This document shows positions 8,405-17,692 of a stretch of DNA of 64,000 nucleotides, piece by piece. A program made the translations under genes and the position numbers. The stretch's first letter is position 1, and the number at the start of each line of letters is the position of its first letter. The notes beneath the pieces are model-generated. The model searched no databases, had not been told where the DNA came from, and saw only the letters and a program-made list of their open reading frames with translations. Source of the DNA: Rheinheimera faecalis (lineage in GTDB: Bacteria > Pseudomonadota > Gammaproteobacteria > Enterobacterales > Alteromonadaceae). The stretch spans positions 496,001 through 560,000 of the forward strand of contig NZ_JAJOYT010000001.1 in assembly GCF_021290965.1 (NCBI RefSeq), given 5' to 3'.

Positions 8405-10270
8405 ATGGCCAAAACATCAGATAAGTCGCCGGCAAAATCGCTGGACTGGAGTGCACTGCTGCAATCCGGTCATCGTATTTTTATTGGCTCACATGCTGCT
8501 GCGCCTCAGGCTTTACTGGCCGATTTAATGGCCCGCAGTAAAAACCTGCATGATATAGAGCTGGTGCAACTGATGGTGCTGGCTGACAACTGCTGGGCAG
8601 AACAACGTTACAGCGACTTATTTAAAATCAATGCGTTATTTATTGCCGGTGACAAAGTCCGCAGTGCTGTCGCTGAAGGCCGTGCCGACTACACCCCTTG
8701 TTTTTTATCTGAAGTACCGGCGCTTTTTAAAAATGAAATTTTGCCTTTAGATGCCGCTTTAGTAATGGTGAGCCCGCCTGATGCTTTTGGTTATTGCTCT
8801 TTGGGGGTCTCTGTAGATGCCGTTTCTGCTGCTGTGCGTTCTGCAAAAAAAGTTATAGCGCAAATTAATCCTAAGATGCCGCGCACCAATGGTTATACCT
8901 TTATCCATCAAAGCCAAATTCATGCTTTTATCGAACAAGCCGAAGACTTACCGGAGTTACCACCGCCACAACTTGATGAAGTGACTGAGCGTATTGGTCA
9001 GTACGTGTCGATGCTGATTGAAGATGGTTCAACCTTACAGCTGGGTATAGGTAAAATTCCGGAGGCCGTTTTACGTTATTTAGGCAATCACAAAGATTTA
9101 GGTGTGCACTCTGAAGTGATTTCAGACGGTGTGATGGAACTGATCACCAAAGGCGTGATTAACAACAGAAAAAAAACCTTTCACCCTGGCAAAACCGTCA
9201 CCAGTTTTTGTATGGGCAGCAAAGCCTTATATGACTTTGTTGATGGTAACCCTCATGTCGAGTTCTATCCCAGCGAATACGTGAACTCTCCCACCAATAT
9301 TGCCCGTAACGACGCCATGATCGCCATTAATAGCGCAATAGAAGTCGACTTAACGGGTCAGGTGGTGTCGGATTCGATTGGACACAGATTCTATAGCGGC
9401 ATTGGTGGCCAGGTGGATTTCAGCCGTGGTGCCTCGATGAGTAAAGGCGGCAAACCCATTATTGCCCTGCCATCCACTGCGAAAAATGGCACAGTCTCAC
9501 GTATTGTGGCGAGTATCACCGAAGGCGGCGGCGTAGTGACTTCTCGTGGCCATGTGCATTATGTGGTCACAGAGTTTGGTGTCGCCTCCTTGCGGGGTAA
9601 AAGTATCCGTGAACGCGCACTGGAACTTATTCGCGTCGCCCATCCGAAGTTTCGTAAACAACTGCTGGATGAGGTTCGAAACCATTATTGGGTACCGCAT
9701 TATCAAAAAGATTATCCCAAAGATGTGGTGGAACTGGGCAAGGTCGGTGTTAAAACCTTAACCATAGCGGGTGAACAGTTTGATTTACGGGCATTAAACC
9801 CGGCTGATGAGCGCAGGCTGCAGGAGTTCTTTTACTCTCATACCAAAGAAACCCTGCTGCTGCGTTATAACCACCATCCCAAACAGATGAGCAGAGAAAA
9901 ATCCTGTACTTTGGTCAGTGTCGATCAGTCGCGCGATCTGGCGCTTTGTATTGTCAAACAACAAGGCTCAGTACTGGAAATTCAGGCCGTAGGCCGTTAT
10001 TACCTGAATGAAACCGACAATAGCGCTGAAGTGGCTTTTGTGACGCGGGAAAAACAACACGGTAAAGGTATGGCCAAACGGCTGCTGGAAGAAATGATCA
10101 GAATTGCCCGCATACGTGAACTCAACCGTATGATGGCTTATGTCCGCGCCGACAATAAGCCGATGCAAAAGGTGTTTGAAAAAGCGGGATTTAAACGTAT
10201 CGCCAGTGGTGATCCGGATGAAGTCTATTTAGAGTTACCACTAAAGGTAGCGGAACCAGAGAAGCAGTAA
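8405..10270 (+). CDS. Acetyl-CoA hydrolase/CoA-transferase fused to a GNAT acetyltransferase
   Basis: The 621-residue protein has two parts. Residues 1 to about 440 are a class I acetyl-CoA hydrolase/transferase (4-hydroxybutyrate CoA-transferase type). Its motifs include LQLGIGKIPEAVLRYL, SDGVMELITKGVI, EYVNSPTNIARND and SRGASMSKGGKPIIALPS. Residues from about 470 to the end are a GNAT N-acetyltransferase, with the acetyl-CoA loop region in REKQHGKGMAKRLLEEM and the end PMQKVFEKAGFKRIA. The fusion puts CoA-ester transfer or hydrolysis and acyl-group transfer in one chain. The next gene, which begins at the base after this stop, encodes an HDAC-like deacetylase. Together they suggest reversible acylation tied to acyl-CoA metabolism. 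The substrates are unknown. Confidence 0.88.
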   Translation: MAKTSDKSPAKSLDWSALLQSGHRIFIGSHAAAPQALLADLMARSKNLHDIELVQLMVLADNCWAEQRYSDLFKINALFIAGDKVRSAVAEGRADYTPCFLSEVPALFKNEILPLDAALVMVSPPDAFGYCSLGVSVDAVSAAVRSAKKVIAQINPKMPRTNGYTFIHQSQIHAFIEQAEDLPELPPPQLDEVTERIGQYVSMLIEDGSTLQLGIGKIPEAVLRYLGNHKDLGVHSEVISDGVMELITKGVINNRKKTFHPGKTVTSFCMGSKALYDFVDGNPHVEFYPSEYVNSPTNIARNDAMIAINSAIEVDLTGQVVSDSIGHRFYSGIGGQVDFSRGASMSKGGKPIIALPSTAKNGTVSRIVASITEGGGVVTSRGHVHYVVTEFGVASLRGKSIRERALELIRVAHPKFRKQLLDEVRNHYWVPHYQKDYPKDVVELGKVGVKTLTIAGEQFDLRALNPADERRLQEFFYSHTKETLLLRYNHHPKQMSREKSCTLVSVDQSRDLALCIVKQQGSVLEIQAVGRYYLNETDNSAEVAFVTREKQHGKGMAKRLLEEMIRIARIRELNRMMAYVRADNKPMQKVFEKAGFKRIASGDPDEVYLELPLKVAEPEKQ

Positions 10271-11188
10271 ATGAGTTTAGTGATCTTCAGCCATGGCCGC
10301 TGTTTGTCGTACGACATAGGCCACGATCATCCGGAAGCCGCATCACGCATTCATGCAGTGCAGGACCAGTTATTAAGTTCAGGCCTGGAGTTTGTGGTGC
10401 AACAACGGGACGCAACTCCTGCCAGTATGGAGCAGTTGTATCTTGCTCACGACCCGGCTTATGTCGACCATGTATTTGATGCAGTGCCCGATACTGGCCA
10501 TATCTGGTTGGATGACGATACACAGGCCAATGCAAAATCACTCAATGCTGCTTTGTATTCGGCAGGTTCCGGCATCAATGCGGTGGATTTGGTGATGCAG
10601 CAACAGGATACTCAGGCCTTTTGTTTAATACGCCCGCCAGGTCATCACGCTGAATACAAAGCCGCCAAAGGGTTTTGTATTTTTAATAACATAGCCGTAG
10701 CAGCAGCTTATGCCATGCAGCAGTATGGATTGCAGCGTGTGCTGATTGTGGATTTTGATGTGCATCATGGCAATGGCACTGAAGATATTTTCCAGCATGA
10801 ACCCAGAGTCAAATTTTTCTCGTCGTTTCAGCATCCGTTTTATCCCTACACTGACCCTGTTGGTCATACCCCATCCATAGTCAAAATGCCTTTAGCTGCA
10901 GGCACTACAGGCGCTTTATACCAACAGCGTTTTACTGAAGAGTGGTTGCCACTGATGCACGAATTTCAGCCAGAGTTGGTATTGGTATCCGCTGGTTTTG
11001 ATGCGCATATTGAAGATGATATGGGCCAGATGAAACTGACAGAGCTGGATTATTTATGGTTGGGGCAGCAGTTAAAGCAAATTGCCGATCGCTATTGCGG
11101 CGGGCGTTTAGTCTCAATGCTGGAAGGTGGTTATGAACATAGCCCGCTGGCCCGTAGTGTAGTGAGTTATCTAAAGGGCCAGCTTTAG
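10271..11188 (+). CDS. Class II HDAC-like deacetylase (histone deacetylase superfamily)
   Basis: The 305-residue protein carries the arginase/deacetylase fold motifs in order. These are RPPGHHAEYKAAKGFCIFNN (catalytic His pair at 125-126), VDFDVHHGNGTEDIF (zinc ligands D163 and H165), SAGFDAHIEDDMG (third zinc Asp), and the C-terminal GGYEHSPLA glycine loop. Bacterial members deacetylate proteins such as Acs (AcuC) or small polyamines (APAH). Its ATG follows the stop of the CoA-transferase/GNAT gene without a gap, so the two are almost certainly co-transcribed and coupled. A role in removing groups added by the neighbouring GNAT domain is an inference. Confidence 0.9.
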   Translation: MSLVIFSHGRCLSYDIGHDHPEAASRIHAVQDQLLSSGLEFVVQQRDATPASMEQLYLAHDPAYVDHVFDAVPDTGHIWLDDDTQANAKSLNAALYSAGSGINAVDLVMQQQDTQAFCLIRPPGHHAEYKAAKGFCIFNNIAVAAAYAMQQYGLQRVLIVDFDVHHGNGTEDIFQHEPRVKFFSSFQHPFYPYTDPVGHTPSIVKMPLAAGTTGALYQQRFTEEWLPLMHEFQPELVLVSAGFDAHIEDDMGQMKLTELDYLWLGQQLKQIADRYCGGRLVSMLEGGYEHSPLARSVVSYLKGQL

Positions 11189-11325
11189 ATTGTATCAGCC
11201 GAATAATGCAGCGAGTATATAAGAGCCACGGCTGCTGTTAATTTTCTATTGCAATTCAAAGGTGTTTACGAGACCAAAAGACCGTCTATATACACCGCTG
11301 CTACCCTTACTTATCCAATGCACGC

Positions 11326-11366
11326 AAATGATAACGATTGTCAATTGCTTTGGCGCTGCCTATAAT
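11326..11366 (+). promoter_or_regulatory. Fur box overlapping the promoter of the TonB receptor gene
   Basis: The palindrome TGATAACGATTGTCA (11329-11343) matches the Fur box pattern. Its right end forms a -35 element, TTGTCA (11338-11343). After a 17-bp spacer comes a perfect -10, TATAAT (11361-11366). Fur binding would block this promoter under iron-replete conditions. Confidence 0.85.
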
Positions 11367-11402
11367 TGCCCAAATTTTAACTTTACTTTCTTTGGGAAAA
11401 TC

Positions 11403-13532
11403 ATGTTCGGCACACAAACAAAGACCTATTTGGCGGTATTACTGGCGTTAAGTCCTCTCGCGGCACAGGCAAATGATAAGGATACACAAAGCATTGAGCG
11501 GATCACTGTCACAGGAAGCCGCATAGCAGAGAGTCTGGATGAAGTGCCAGCCAGCATTACCCTGATTGATCAACAAACGATCAAAGAAAATTTACAGGTC
11601 AGCTCAGAACTGCAAAACCTTCTTGCCGTGGCCGTACCAGGTATGGCTCCAAGTACCGGTAGCACCAGTAACTTCGGTCAGACCCTGCGTGGTCGCAATG
11701 TGTTAGTCATGATTGATGGCGTACCTCAGGACACACCTTTGCGTAATGGCGGCTTAGGGATCAGAACTTTAGATCCGGCCAGCATTGAACGTATTGAAGT
11801 AGTTAACGGTGCGACTTCGATTTGGGGTAATGGCGCTGCAGGTGGAGTGATCAACTACATCACCAAAAAACCGGGAGACGGAGCAGCCAACGTTATGCTG
11901 TCACAATCAGTACGCAGCAGTTTGGTTAAAACCAGTGACAGTGTCGGTTATCGTACAGTGCTCTCTGTGGATGGTAGTACTGGAAACCTAGGTTATGTGG
12001 CTAAGTTATCTCAGGACAAATATGGAGTGCAACGCGATGCAGAAGGCGACATCCTTGGTCTGCAGTATGGTCTATCCGATAGTAAGCAACGTGACGCCTT
12101 TTTAAAACTGGCCTATCAACTGGATGATCAGCGCGCCTTGCAGTTTAGCTATAACTATTATGACTCAGAGCAGGATGCGAATTATCGTGATGTGCCGGGA
12201 AATATTGACCTGGGCGAAAAAACCTATGCTGTGCCGCTAACTCAAGGTGAAATCGCTCAAGGGGAACCGCAAGGACCTGCGGGTAACTACAACCTGATGC
12301 TGAAATATCAGGACGATGAGATTTTCAGCAACACGGCTTTGGTTATCGATGCCTACCAACAAAAAATTGATAATGTGTTTTTTTGGTCGTCGACACTGGC
12401 AAACCCAGACCTAGGTCTGGATGGTGGACAATCTGCTATTTTATCGGAAAAAGACGGCTTACGTTCAGTACTGACCAGTCAGGTTGCATTGGGTCAGGTC
12501 GATGCCACCTTTATTTATGGCGTTGACCTGCTGAAGGATGTCACTTCACAACCTCTATTGGATGGCCGGCTTTGGGTGCCGGAAATGGATATGGGCTCGC
12601 ATGCCTTTTTTGCACAGAGCAAATGGGAACTGGGTGATGACTGGACCTTAAAAGCAGGTGCACGACGCGAATCTGTCAGTGTAACAGTGGCCGACTACAA
12701 CACTCTGAAATTGTGCCGTGACGCCCAAACTTGTTCTACACCAACGGCTGTCACAGGTGGCGACATTGATTACGATGCAACAACATATAATCTGGGTCTG
12801 CGCTACCGCTGGTCCGATGCATTTTCTCCTTATCTGAGTTACTCAGAAGGCTTCGAAGTTCCGGATTTAGGCTTGCTGCTACGCACAGCTACGGTCAGCG
12901 ACATCAACTTAATTCAAAGTGAAGCTTCTGTAGTTAAAAATTATGAAGCAGGTTTTAGCAGCGAACTTGAGAACCTACTGCTGAATTTTGCAGTGTATCG
13001 CAGCGAATCAGAGTTAGGTACAGGCAGCCAGCTTGATAATGCGACAGGCATTTATCGTCCGGTACGTGCACCACAAAAAATCTGGGGTTATGAAGCATCG
13101 GCTGAATACCGTCTGTCGGATGCATGGCAACTGAGTGCGTCTTACGGTTATACCGAAGGCAAAGACACTCAAAATGATGTCTATCTGGGGGCCAGGCAAA
13201 TCAGTGCGCCTAAGTTCAGCAGTTCTGTACGTTACCGTCCGACCAGTGACATCAGCCTGAGTATGTATTGGTTACATGTGTTTAACCGCGATCGCTTTAG
13301 CCCTGGCGCGAATGGTTTTTATAGTGGCGATCAGGGCCCTATTAAAAACTACGATCTGTTAAATCTGTCGGCGAACTATCAGATCAACAACTGGCAGTTG
13401 TTTGCTGGTATAGAAAACCTGCTGAATGAAGATTACTTTCCAGCGCGCTCGCAGGCATTCCGTTATGGTAGTGGCTATAGCGTTAAAGGCTTAGGATCAG
13501 CAATAAATATGGGCGTGAGCTATAGCTTCTGA
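11403..13532 (+). CDS. TonB-dependent outer-membrane receptor, iron-siderophore type
   Basis: The 709-residue protein starts at the ATG at 11403, which gives a clear signal peptide (YLAVLLALSPLAAQA, cleavage near residue 23). An extended frame upstream runs across the promoter and is not used. The plug follows: RITVTGSRIAESLDEVPASI, LRGRNVLVMIDGVPQDTP and the end ATSIWGNGAAGGVINYITKK. Then comes a 22-strand barrel. The chain ends in GVSYSF with the terminal aromatic residue needed for Bam-mediated insertion. Its Fur-boxed promoter indicates ferric siderophore uptake. It is most like the rhizobactin/aerobactin receptor branch, but the ligand is not certain. No TonB/ExbBD or siderophore gene is adjacent. 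Confidence 0.92.
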   Translation: MFGTQTKTYLAVLLALSPLAAQANDKDTQSIERITVTGSRIAESLDEVPASITLIDQQTIKENLQVSSELQNLLAVAVPGMAPSTGSTSNFGQTLRGRNVLVMIDGVPQDTPLRNGGLGIRTLDPASIERIEVVNGATSIWGNGAAGGVINYITKKPGDGAANVMLSQSVRSSLVKTSDSVGYRTVLSVDGSTGNLGYVAKLSQDKYGVQRDAEGDILGLQYGLSDSKQRDAFLKLAYQLDDQRALQFSYNYYDSEQDANYRDVPGNIDLGEKTYAVPLTQGEIAQGEPQGPAGNYNLMLKYQDDEIFSNTALVIDAYQQKIDNVFFWSSTLANPDLGLDGGQSAILSEKDGLRSVLTSQVALGQVDATFIYGVDLLKDVTSQPLLDGRLWVPEMDMGSHAFFAQSKWELGDDWTLKAGARRESVSVTVADYNTLKLCRDAQTCSTPTAVTGGDIDYDATTYNLGLRYRWSDAFSPYLSYSEGFEVPDLGLLLRTATVSDINLIQSEASVVKNYEAGFSSELENLLLNFAVYRSESELGTGSQLDNATGIYRPVRAPQKIWGYEASAEYRLSDAWQLSASYGYTEGKDTQNDVYLGARQISAPKFSSSVRYRPTSDISLSMYWLHVFNRDRFSPGANGFYSGDQGPIKNYDLLNLSANYQINNWQLFAGIENLLNEDYFPARSQAFRYGSGYSVKGLGSAINMGVSYSF

Positions 13533-13685
13533 CACTGAGTTTATGAAATCCCTTCCTTGAAGCAAAAAACGCAGGGCCAGAGCTTCGTAGCTCCGGCTCT
13601 GTGCTAAATCCTTATACAATCTTTATAACCTGCTCTGACCCAAAGCATTAAAATTCAATGGTTGTTTAAAGCCGGATAAAATTTT

Positions 13686-15170
13686 ATGGCCGCCACTTTG
13701 GTGTTGGGTTCTGCAGTAAAAAGCTCAAGTCGTTACCTGATGTATAGGGTGTTAGGGCATTTGTTGCTGATGTTATCAGTGGTCAAGCTGGTCGCTATGG
13801 CGGTATCCATTCTTTATAACGAAAGCAGCTTTTGGGTGTTTCTCGGCTCCGGGCTTTTTACTGCTGCCGTTGGATATAGTCTGGTATATAAGGGCCGTGA
13901 AGCCAAAGATATTAAGCATCGGCAGCTGTTTTTACTCACCACCTTAAGCTGGTTGTCGCTTTGTGTCTTTTCTGCCATTCCGTTATGGCTGATTGTGCCC
14001 AATTGCACTTTAACAGACGCTGTGTTTGAAACCGTTTCTGCGGTCACTACCACAGGTTCAACCGTGTTGTCTGGATTAGATACTATGCCAAAAGGCATTT
14101 TATTCTGGCGCGCTGTGCTGAACTGGATGGGTGGTATAGGTATTATCGTGATGGCTATTGCCATTTTACCTGCGCTAAAAATTGGTGGTATGCGATTATT
14201 TAAAACTGAAAACTCGGACACTTCAGACAAAATTCTGCCACGTAGCTCTACCCTGTCTGCCGCTATCGGCTTTGTCTATCTGGTACTGACCGCCTGCACT
14301 ATGACCGCCTATTATCTGGCTGGCATGACAGGCTTTGACGCTATTACCCACGCAATGACCACAGTAGCTACTGGGGGTTTTGCCAATTACGACTCCTCTT
14401 TTGGTATTTATAAAGATTCGCCGCAAATTTTCTGGTTCAGCAGTTTTTTCATGATGCTGGCTGCTATGCCTTTTGTACTTTTTGTTAGTTTTGCCAAAGG
14501 CGATAAAACCTCTTTATGGCGTGATCCACAAGTACGGGCCTTTGTTGCCATAGTAGTGTTTTGCAGTGTGCTGCTGACTGTGTATCAGGTGGTGCATAAC
14601 GACAGAGCCATATTTGATGCGCTCACCCATAGCCTGTTTAATGTAGTGTCCATTATCACCACCTGCGGTTACGCTTCCGAGGACTATACAGTCTGGGGCA
14701 ATATGGCCATTATGCTGTTTTTCTACTTAACCTTTGCCGGTGCTTGTTCGGGTTCTACTTCTGGTGGTTTGAAAATATTCCGTATTCAATTAGCTGCTAT
14801 GTTACTGATCAAACAGTTAAAATTGCTGGTGCATCCAAAAGCGGTCTGGAGCCAGAGTTATGGCGGAAAAAAAGTAGATGATCAATTGTTAGGCAACGTG
14901 CTGGCCTTTTGTTTTATCTATTTTGCTACCATAGCTTTTATTGCTATGGCGTTGTCTTTTTGTGAGCTGGATTTAGTTACAGCAGTCACTGGTGCGGCAA
15001 CAGCCGTGGCGAACGTCGGTCCTGGTCTTGGCACTATCATAGGCCCTGCCGGTAATTTTTCGACTTTGCCAGATGCGGCTAAATGGTGGCTAAGTTTAGG
15101 TATGTTAATGGGGCGGCTGGAAATTTTGACCTTATTAATTTTGTTTACTCCTTCCTACTGGCGGTACTGA
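13686..15170 (+). CDS. trkH: Trk-type K+ uptake protein TrkH
   Basis: The 494-residue protein is the K+-translocating subunit of a Trk/Ktr system in the inner membrane. The four pore loops with filter glycines are visible: VSAVTTTGSTVLSG, TTVATGGFANYDSS, ITTCGYASEDYTVW and AVANVGPGLGTI. The segment NWMGGIGIIVMAIAILP is also diagnostic. The length is close to E. coli TrkH (483). No trkA/ktrA gate subunit is adjacent. Instead the next two genes encode a KdpD-like kinase (1 nt gap) and a KdpE-like regulator, an unusual pairing for Trk. Confidence 0.95.
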   Translation: MAATLVLGSAVKSSSRYLMYRVLGHLLLMLSVVKLVAMAVSILYNESSFWVFLGSGLFTAAVGYSLVYKGREAKDIKHRQLFLLTTLSWLSLCVFSAIPLWLIVPNCTLTDAVFETVSAVTTTGSTVLSGLDTMPKGILFWRAVLNWMGGIGIIVMAIAILPALKIGGMRLFKTENSDTSDKILPRSSTLSAAIGFVYLVLTACTMTAYYLAGMTGFDAITHAMTTVATGGFANYDSSFGIYKDSPQIFWFSSFFMMLAAMPFVLFVSFAKGDKTSLWRDPQVRAFVAIVVFCSVLLTVYQVVHNDRAIFDALTHSLFNVVSIITTCGYASEDYTVWGNMAIMLFFYLTFAGACSGSTSGGLKIFRIQLAAMLLIKQLKLLVHPKAVWSQSYGGKKVDDQLLGNVLAFCFIYFATIAFIAMALSFCELDLVTAVTGAATAVANVGPGLGTIIGPAGNFSTLPDAAKWWLSLGMLMGRLEILTLLILFTPSYWRY

Positions 15171-15171
15171 G

Positions 15172-16482
15172 ATGGCCAACGCTTTTAAACTGCCCTATTT
15201 GCCTGAACTGGCTGGCACCTTTCTGCTGCCTTTAGTTATAGTCCTGCTGTGTTTACCGCTACGTAACTGGATAAGCCCAACAGATGTCGCCATGCTGCAG
15301 TTGCTTTGGGTGGCATGGCAAGCCCAGCAGTATGGCTGGCGCTGGGCAAGTTTAACCACCTTAGTTTCAGTACTTATTCTGAACTGGTGTTTTGTACCGC
15401 CCTATTACACCTTTGATGTGCACGACGCCAGCTTCCTGATCAGCTTTGTTGTGATGGTGCTGCTGGGTTTATTGATAAGCCTTCTGTCTGACCGCTCCAA
15501 ACAGCAATTAAAGCGCCTGCGTTATGCCATGTCACAAACCCGTGGCATGTATATGCTGGCTAAAGGTTTAGGGCAGCGGCAAGATTGGCAAAAACAATGT
15601 GGGTATACCGCTAAATTGTTAAGTCGTCGTTTAGGAACAGCAGTTCAGGTGGTTTTGGGGTCGGAACCAAAAGCTGTCGCCAGTCATGCAGTGCTCGCTG
15701 TAGGTACTCCGGCAGCCGCCTGGATTGTGGTGCCACACTCTTTTTTATCCAGCCACCCGACTTTATTACATACAGCTCAGTCTTTATTGGCACAAAGTTA
15801 TGCCCGACTTGAATTGAGTGACAAAGCACAGCAAGACCGGGTTACAGCTCAGCTGGAGCAACAAAAAGCCATGTTGTTACGGTCCTTATCGCACGATTTA
15901 CGCACCCCTTTAGCCACCATTATGGGCGCCTCCAGTATGTTGGCCGATCCAGAGTTGCAACTGAGCACGGAGCAACGTCAGCAGCAGGCGCAGAATATTT
16001 ACCAGCAAAGCCAGATTTTAAATCAGCATTTTGAAAAAGTACTGGAGCTGAGCAAAGCCCAACTAACCACTCATCAAATTCAGCACAGCGATTTCAGCTC
16101 CGACGATTTAGTGGCCGGCGCTCTTGCCCGGCGTGGCGATCAAGCGGCAGAACTCAGTGCCTATTTGCAGTGCAGCGCTTCAGCGCCTTTAAAGGGCGAT
16201 CTGGAACTACTGGAAATAGCTTTGGCCAATATGCTGGAAAACGCTTTGCGTCACGGTGCAGCGCCTTTTGAATTAAGCATGGGCCAGACTGAGTCGCACT
16301 GTTTTGTCCGCTTGAGTAACGGCATTAAATCTGCAGCGCCAGCAGCCCGTGATAAAGGTCATGGTTTGGGGCTTAATATTTGTCAGGCGGTTGCTGCTTT
16401 GCATCAGGGCAAGTTTGAACTGCTTACTCAGTCAGAACCAAAATTAGGAAAAGTAACGGCAGCCTTGGAGTGGCCACTATGA
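15172..16482 (+). CDS. KdpD-like sensor histidine kinase without the N-terminal KdpD domain
   Basis: The 436-residue protein begins directly with a four-helix membrane module of the KdpD/DUF4118 type (LPLVIVLLCLPLRNW through VMVLLGLLISLLSDRS). A GAF-like linker, a HisKA domain (phosphorylated His in LLRSLSHDLRTPLATIMGA) and an ATPase domain follow (N box ANMLENALRHG, G box GHGLGLNICQAV). The roughly 390-residue KdpD sensor and universal-stress domains of canonical KdpD are missing. It lies between trkH and its response regulator and overlaps the latter by ATGA, so it is likely the K+ or turgor sensor for this trkH operon. Confidence 0.88.
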   Translation: MANAFKLPYLPELAGTFLLPLVIVLLCLPLRNWISPTDVAMLQLLWVAWQAQQYGWRWASLTTLVSVLILNWCFVPPYYTFDVHDASFLISFVVMVLLGLLISLLSDRSKQQLKRLRYAMSQTRGMYMLAKGLGQRQDWQKQCGYTAKLLSRRLGTAVQVVLGSEPKAVASHAVLAVGTPAAAWIVVPHSFLSSHPTLLHTAQSLLAQSYARLELSDKAQQDRVTAQLEQQKAMLLRSLSHDLRTPLATIMGASSMLADPELQLSTEQRQQQAQNIYQQSQILNQHFEKVLELSKAQLTTHQIQHSDFSSDDLVAGALARRGDQAAELSAYLQCSASAPLKGDLELLEIALANMLENALRHGAAPFELSMGQTESHCFVRLSNGIKSAAPAARDKGHGLGLNICQAVAALHQGKFELLTQSEPKLGKVTAALEWPL

Positions 16483-17174
16483 TGAACACAGTAACCACTG
16501 CCACACCCACTCGTTTATTGGTGCTTGAAGACGACCCGGGGCTACAAAGCTTTTTACACACCCTGCTGCAAAGCCAGGGTTATCAATGCCAGATCCATGC
16601 TGAAGGCCAACAAGGCTTTACGCTTTTAAAAGAGCATAGTTTTGATTTAATTTTGCTGGATTTAGGTTTAGCCGATATGGATGGTATTGAGTGGCTGCAA
16701 CAACTGCGCAGCTGGTCAGAAGTGCCGGTAATTGTCATCTCAGCCCGAGGGAAAGAGCAGGACAAAGTAAGGGCGTTGGACTCCGGCGCTAATGACTATG
16801 TCACCAAGCCTTTTAGTTCAGCCGAGCTTTTAGCGCGCGTCAGAGCCACATTACGGCAACAACAAAAAACCGCCAAGCCTTTAGCTTTTGCCGACATCAA
16901 GTTGGATCCGGTGCAGCGCAGTGTCACCAAAGCCGGTGAACAAGTGCATCTGACCAAAACCGAATACGATATTTTATTACTGCTGGTGCGCCATTTAGGT
17001 TCAGCACTGACGCACAATCAAATTTTGCAGCAAGTCTGGGGCGAACATTATCAGGACAGACCCGAATATATTCGGGTGCATATGGCACAGCTACGGCAAA
17101 AACTGGAAGATAATCCATCGGCACCCCGACATTTAAAAACCGAGGCTGGGGTTGGGTATAGGCTTTGTGAGTAA
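16479..17174 (+). CDS. KdpE-like response regulator (OmpR/PhoB family)
   Basis: The 231-residue protein has a receiver domain (acidic pair EDD near residue 17, phospho-Asp in DLILLDLGLADMDG, Lys in DYVTKPFS). It also has a C-terminal winged helix with RVHMAQLRQKLEDNP and the end TEAGVGYRLCE, as in KdpE. The start ATG overlaps the kinase stop (ATGA) and has GGAG 8 nt upstream, so translation is coupled. The partner kinase is the preceding gene. The likely target is this trkH operon or another K+ system. No kdpFABC is present in the window. Confidence 0.9.
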   Translation: MMNTVTTATPTRLLVLEDDPGLQSFLHTLLQSQGYQCQIHAEGQQGFTLLKEHSFDLILLDLGLADMDGIEWLQQLRSWSEVPVIVISARGKEQDKVRALDSGANDYVTKPFSSAELLARVRATLRQQQKTAKPLAFADIKLDPVQRSVTKAGEQVHLTKTEYDILLLLVRHLGSALTHNQILQQVWGEHYQDRPEYIRVHMAQLRQKLEDNPSAPRHLKTEAGVGYRLCE

Positions 17175-17207
17175 GTTGCTTAGTCAGTTGGTACTCATTG
17201 GTGTGGC

Positions 17208-17609
17208 TTATGGCTTCGGGCAGACAATCTCCCAAAGATGCCCTTCTGGATCACTGACATAACCGATATAGCCTCCAAATGATGCATCAATTGCTGCAGC
17301 TCCTGGTGCCTTTCCGCCGAATTCTAAGGCTCGCTCAAGCGCACTATCTACGTCCTGTTTCGTCTCAACCGCACAACTAATGATGGCGGGCGCTGAGTTG
17401 CCGGGCAAAAGCGCAGCACGCCCTGCTTTAGCGCTATATGACTCATAACTTTCTTTTTCCATAAGAAAAATGGACAGATTTGGAAATTCGAGCGCAATAA
17501 TCCCCTCTTCTATTTTTGCATCAGAAAAACCAAAAACTCCTTTGTAGAAACCGAGAGCCTTCTCCAGTTCAGTGACGGGAAGACAAAGTACCGTAGTTTT
17601 AATCTGCAT
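17208..17609 (-). CDS. VOC-family (glyoxalase/bleomycin resistance-like) protein
   Basis: The 133-residue protein has the paired beta-alpha-beta-beta-beta modules of the vicinal oxygen chelate fold. The first is VLCLPVTELEKALGFYKGVFGF. The second ends with YIGYVSDPEGHLWEIVCPKP, the usual metal-binding end with its Glu. The N-terminal position often occupied by His is not (TTVLCLP), so metal binding may be altered. The function is unknown. Relatives include stress or antibiotic-modifying enzymes. It converges on the KdpE-like gene with 33 nt between and no clear terminator, and it opens the accessory region. Confidence 0.75.
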   Translation of the reverse strand: MQIKTTVLCLPVTELEKALGFYKGVFGFSDAKIEEGIIALEFPNLSIFLMEKESYESYSAKAGRAALLPGNSAPAIISCAVETKQDVDSALERALEFGGKAPGAAAIDASFGGYIGYVSDPEGHLWEIVCPKP

Positions 17610-17692
17610 AAGTCCTCCTGATATCCTGTTTATGGCTGTCGCAAAAAGCTCAGCACCTATACCGATTCGGCGTCTATTTGGGGTTCAGTTAT

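Noticed and set aside
13570-13605. Hairpin CAGAGC...GCTCTG after the TonB receptor gene as terminator
   Set aside because: No T-run follows the stem, and alternative pairings exist. Not strong enough to list.
13814-14230. 138-codon minus-strand ORF inside trkH
   Set aside because: It is antisense to a clear membrane protein gene. Its low-complexity residue pattern is that of a shadow frame.
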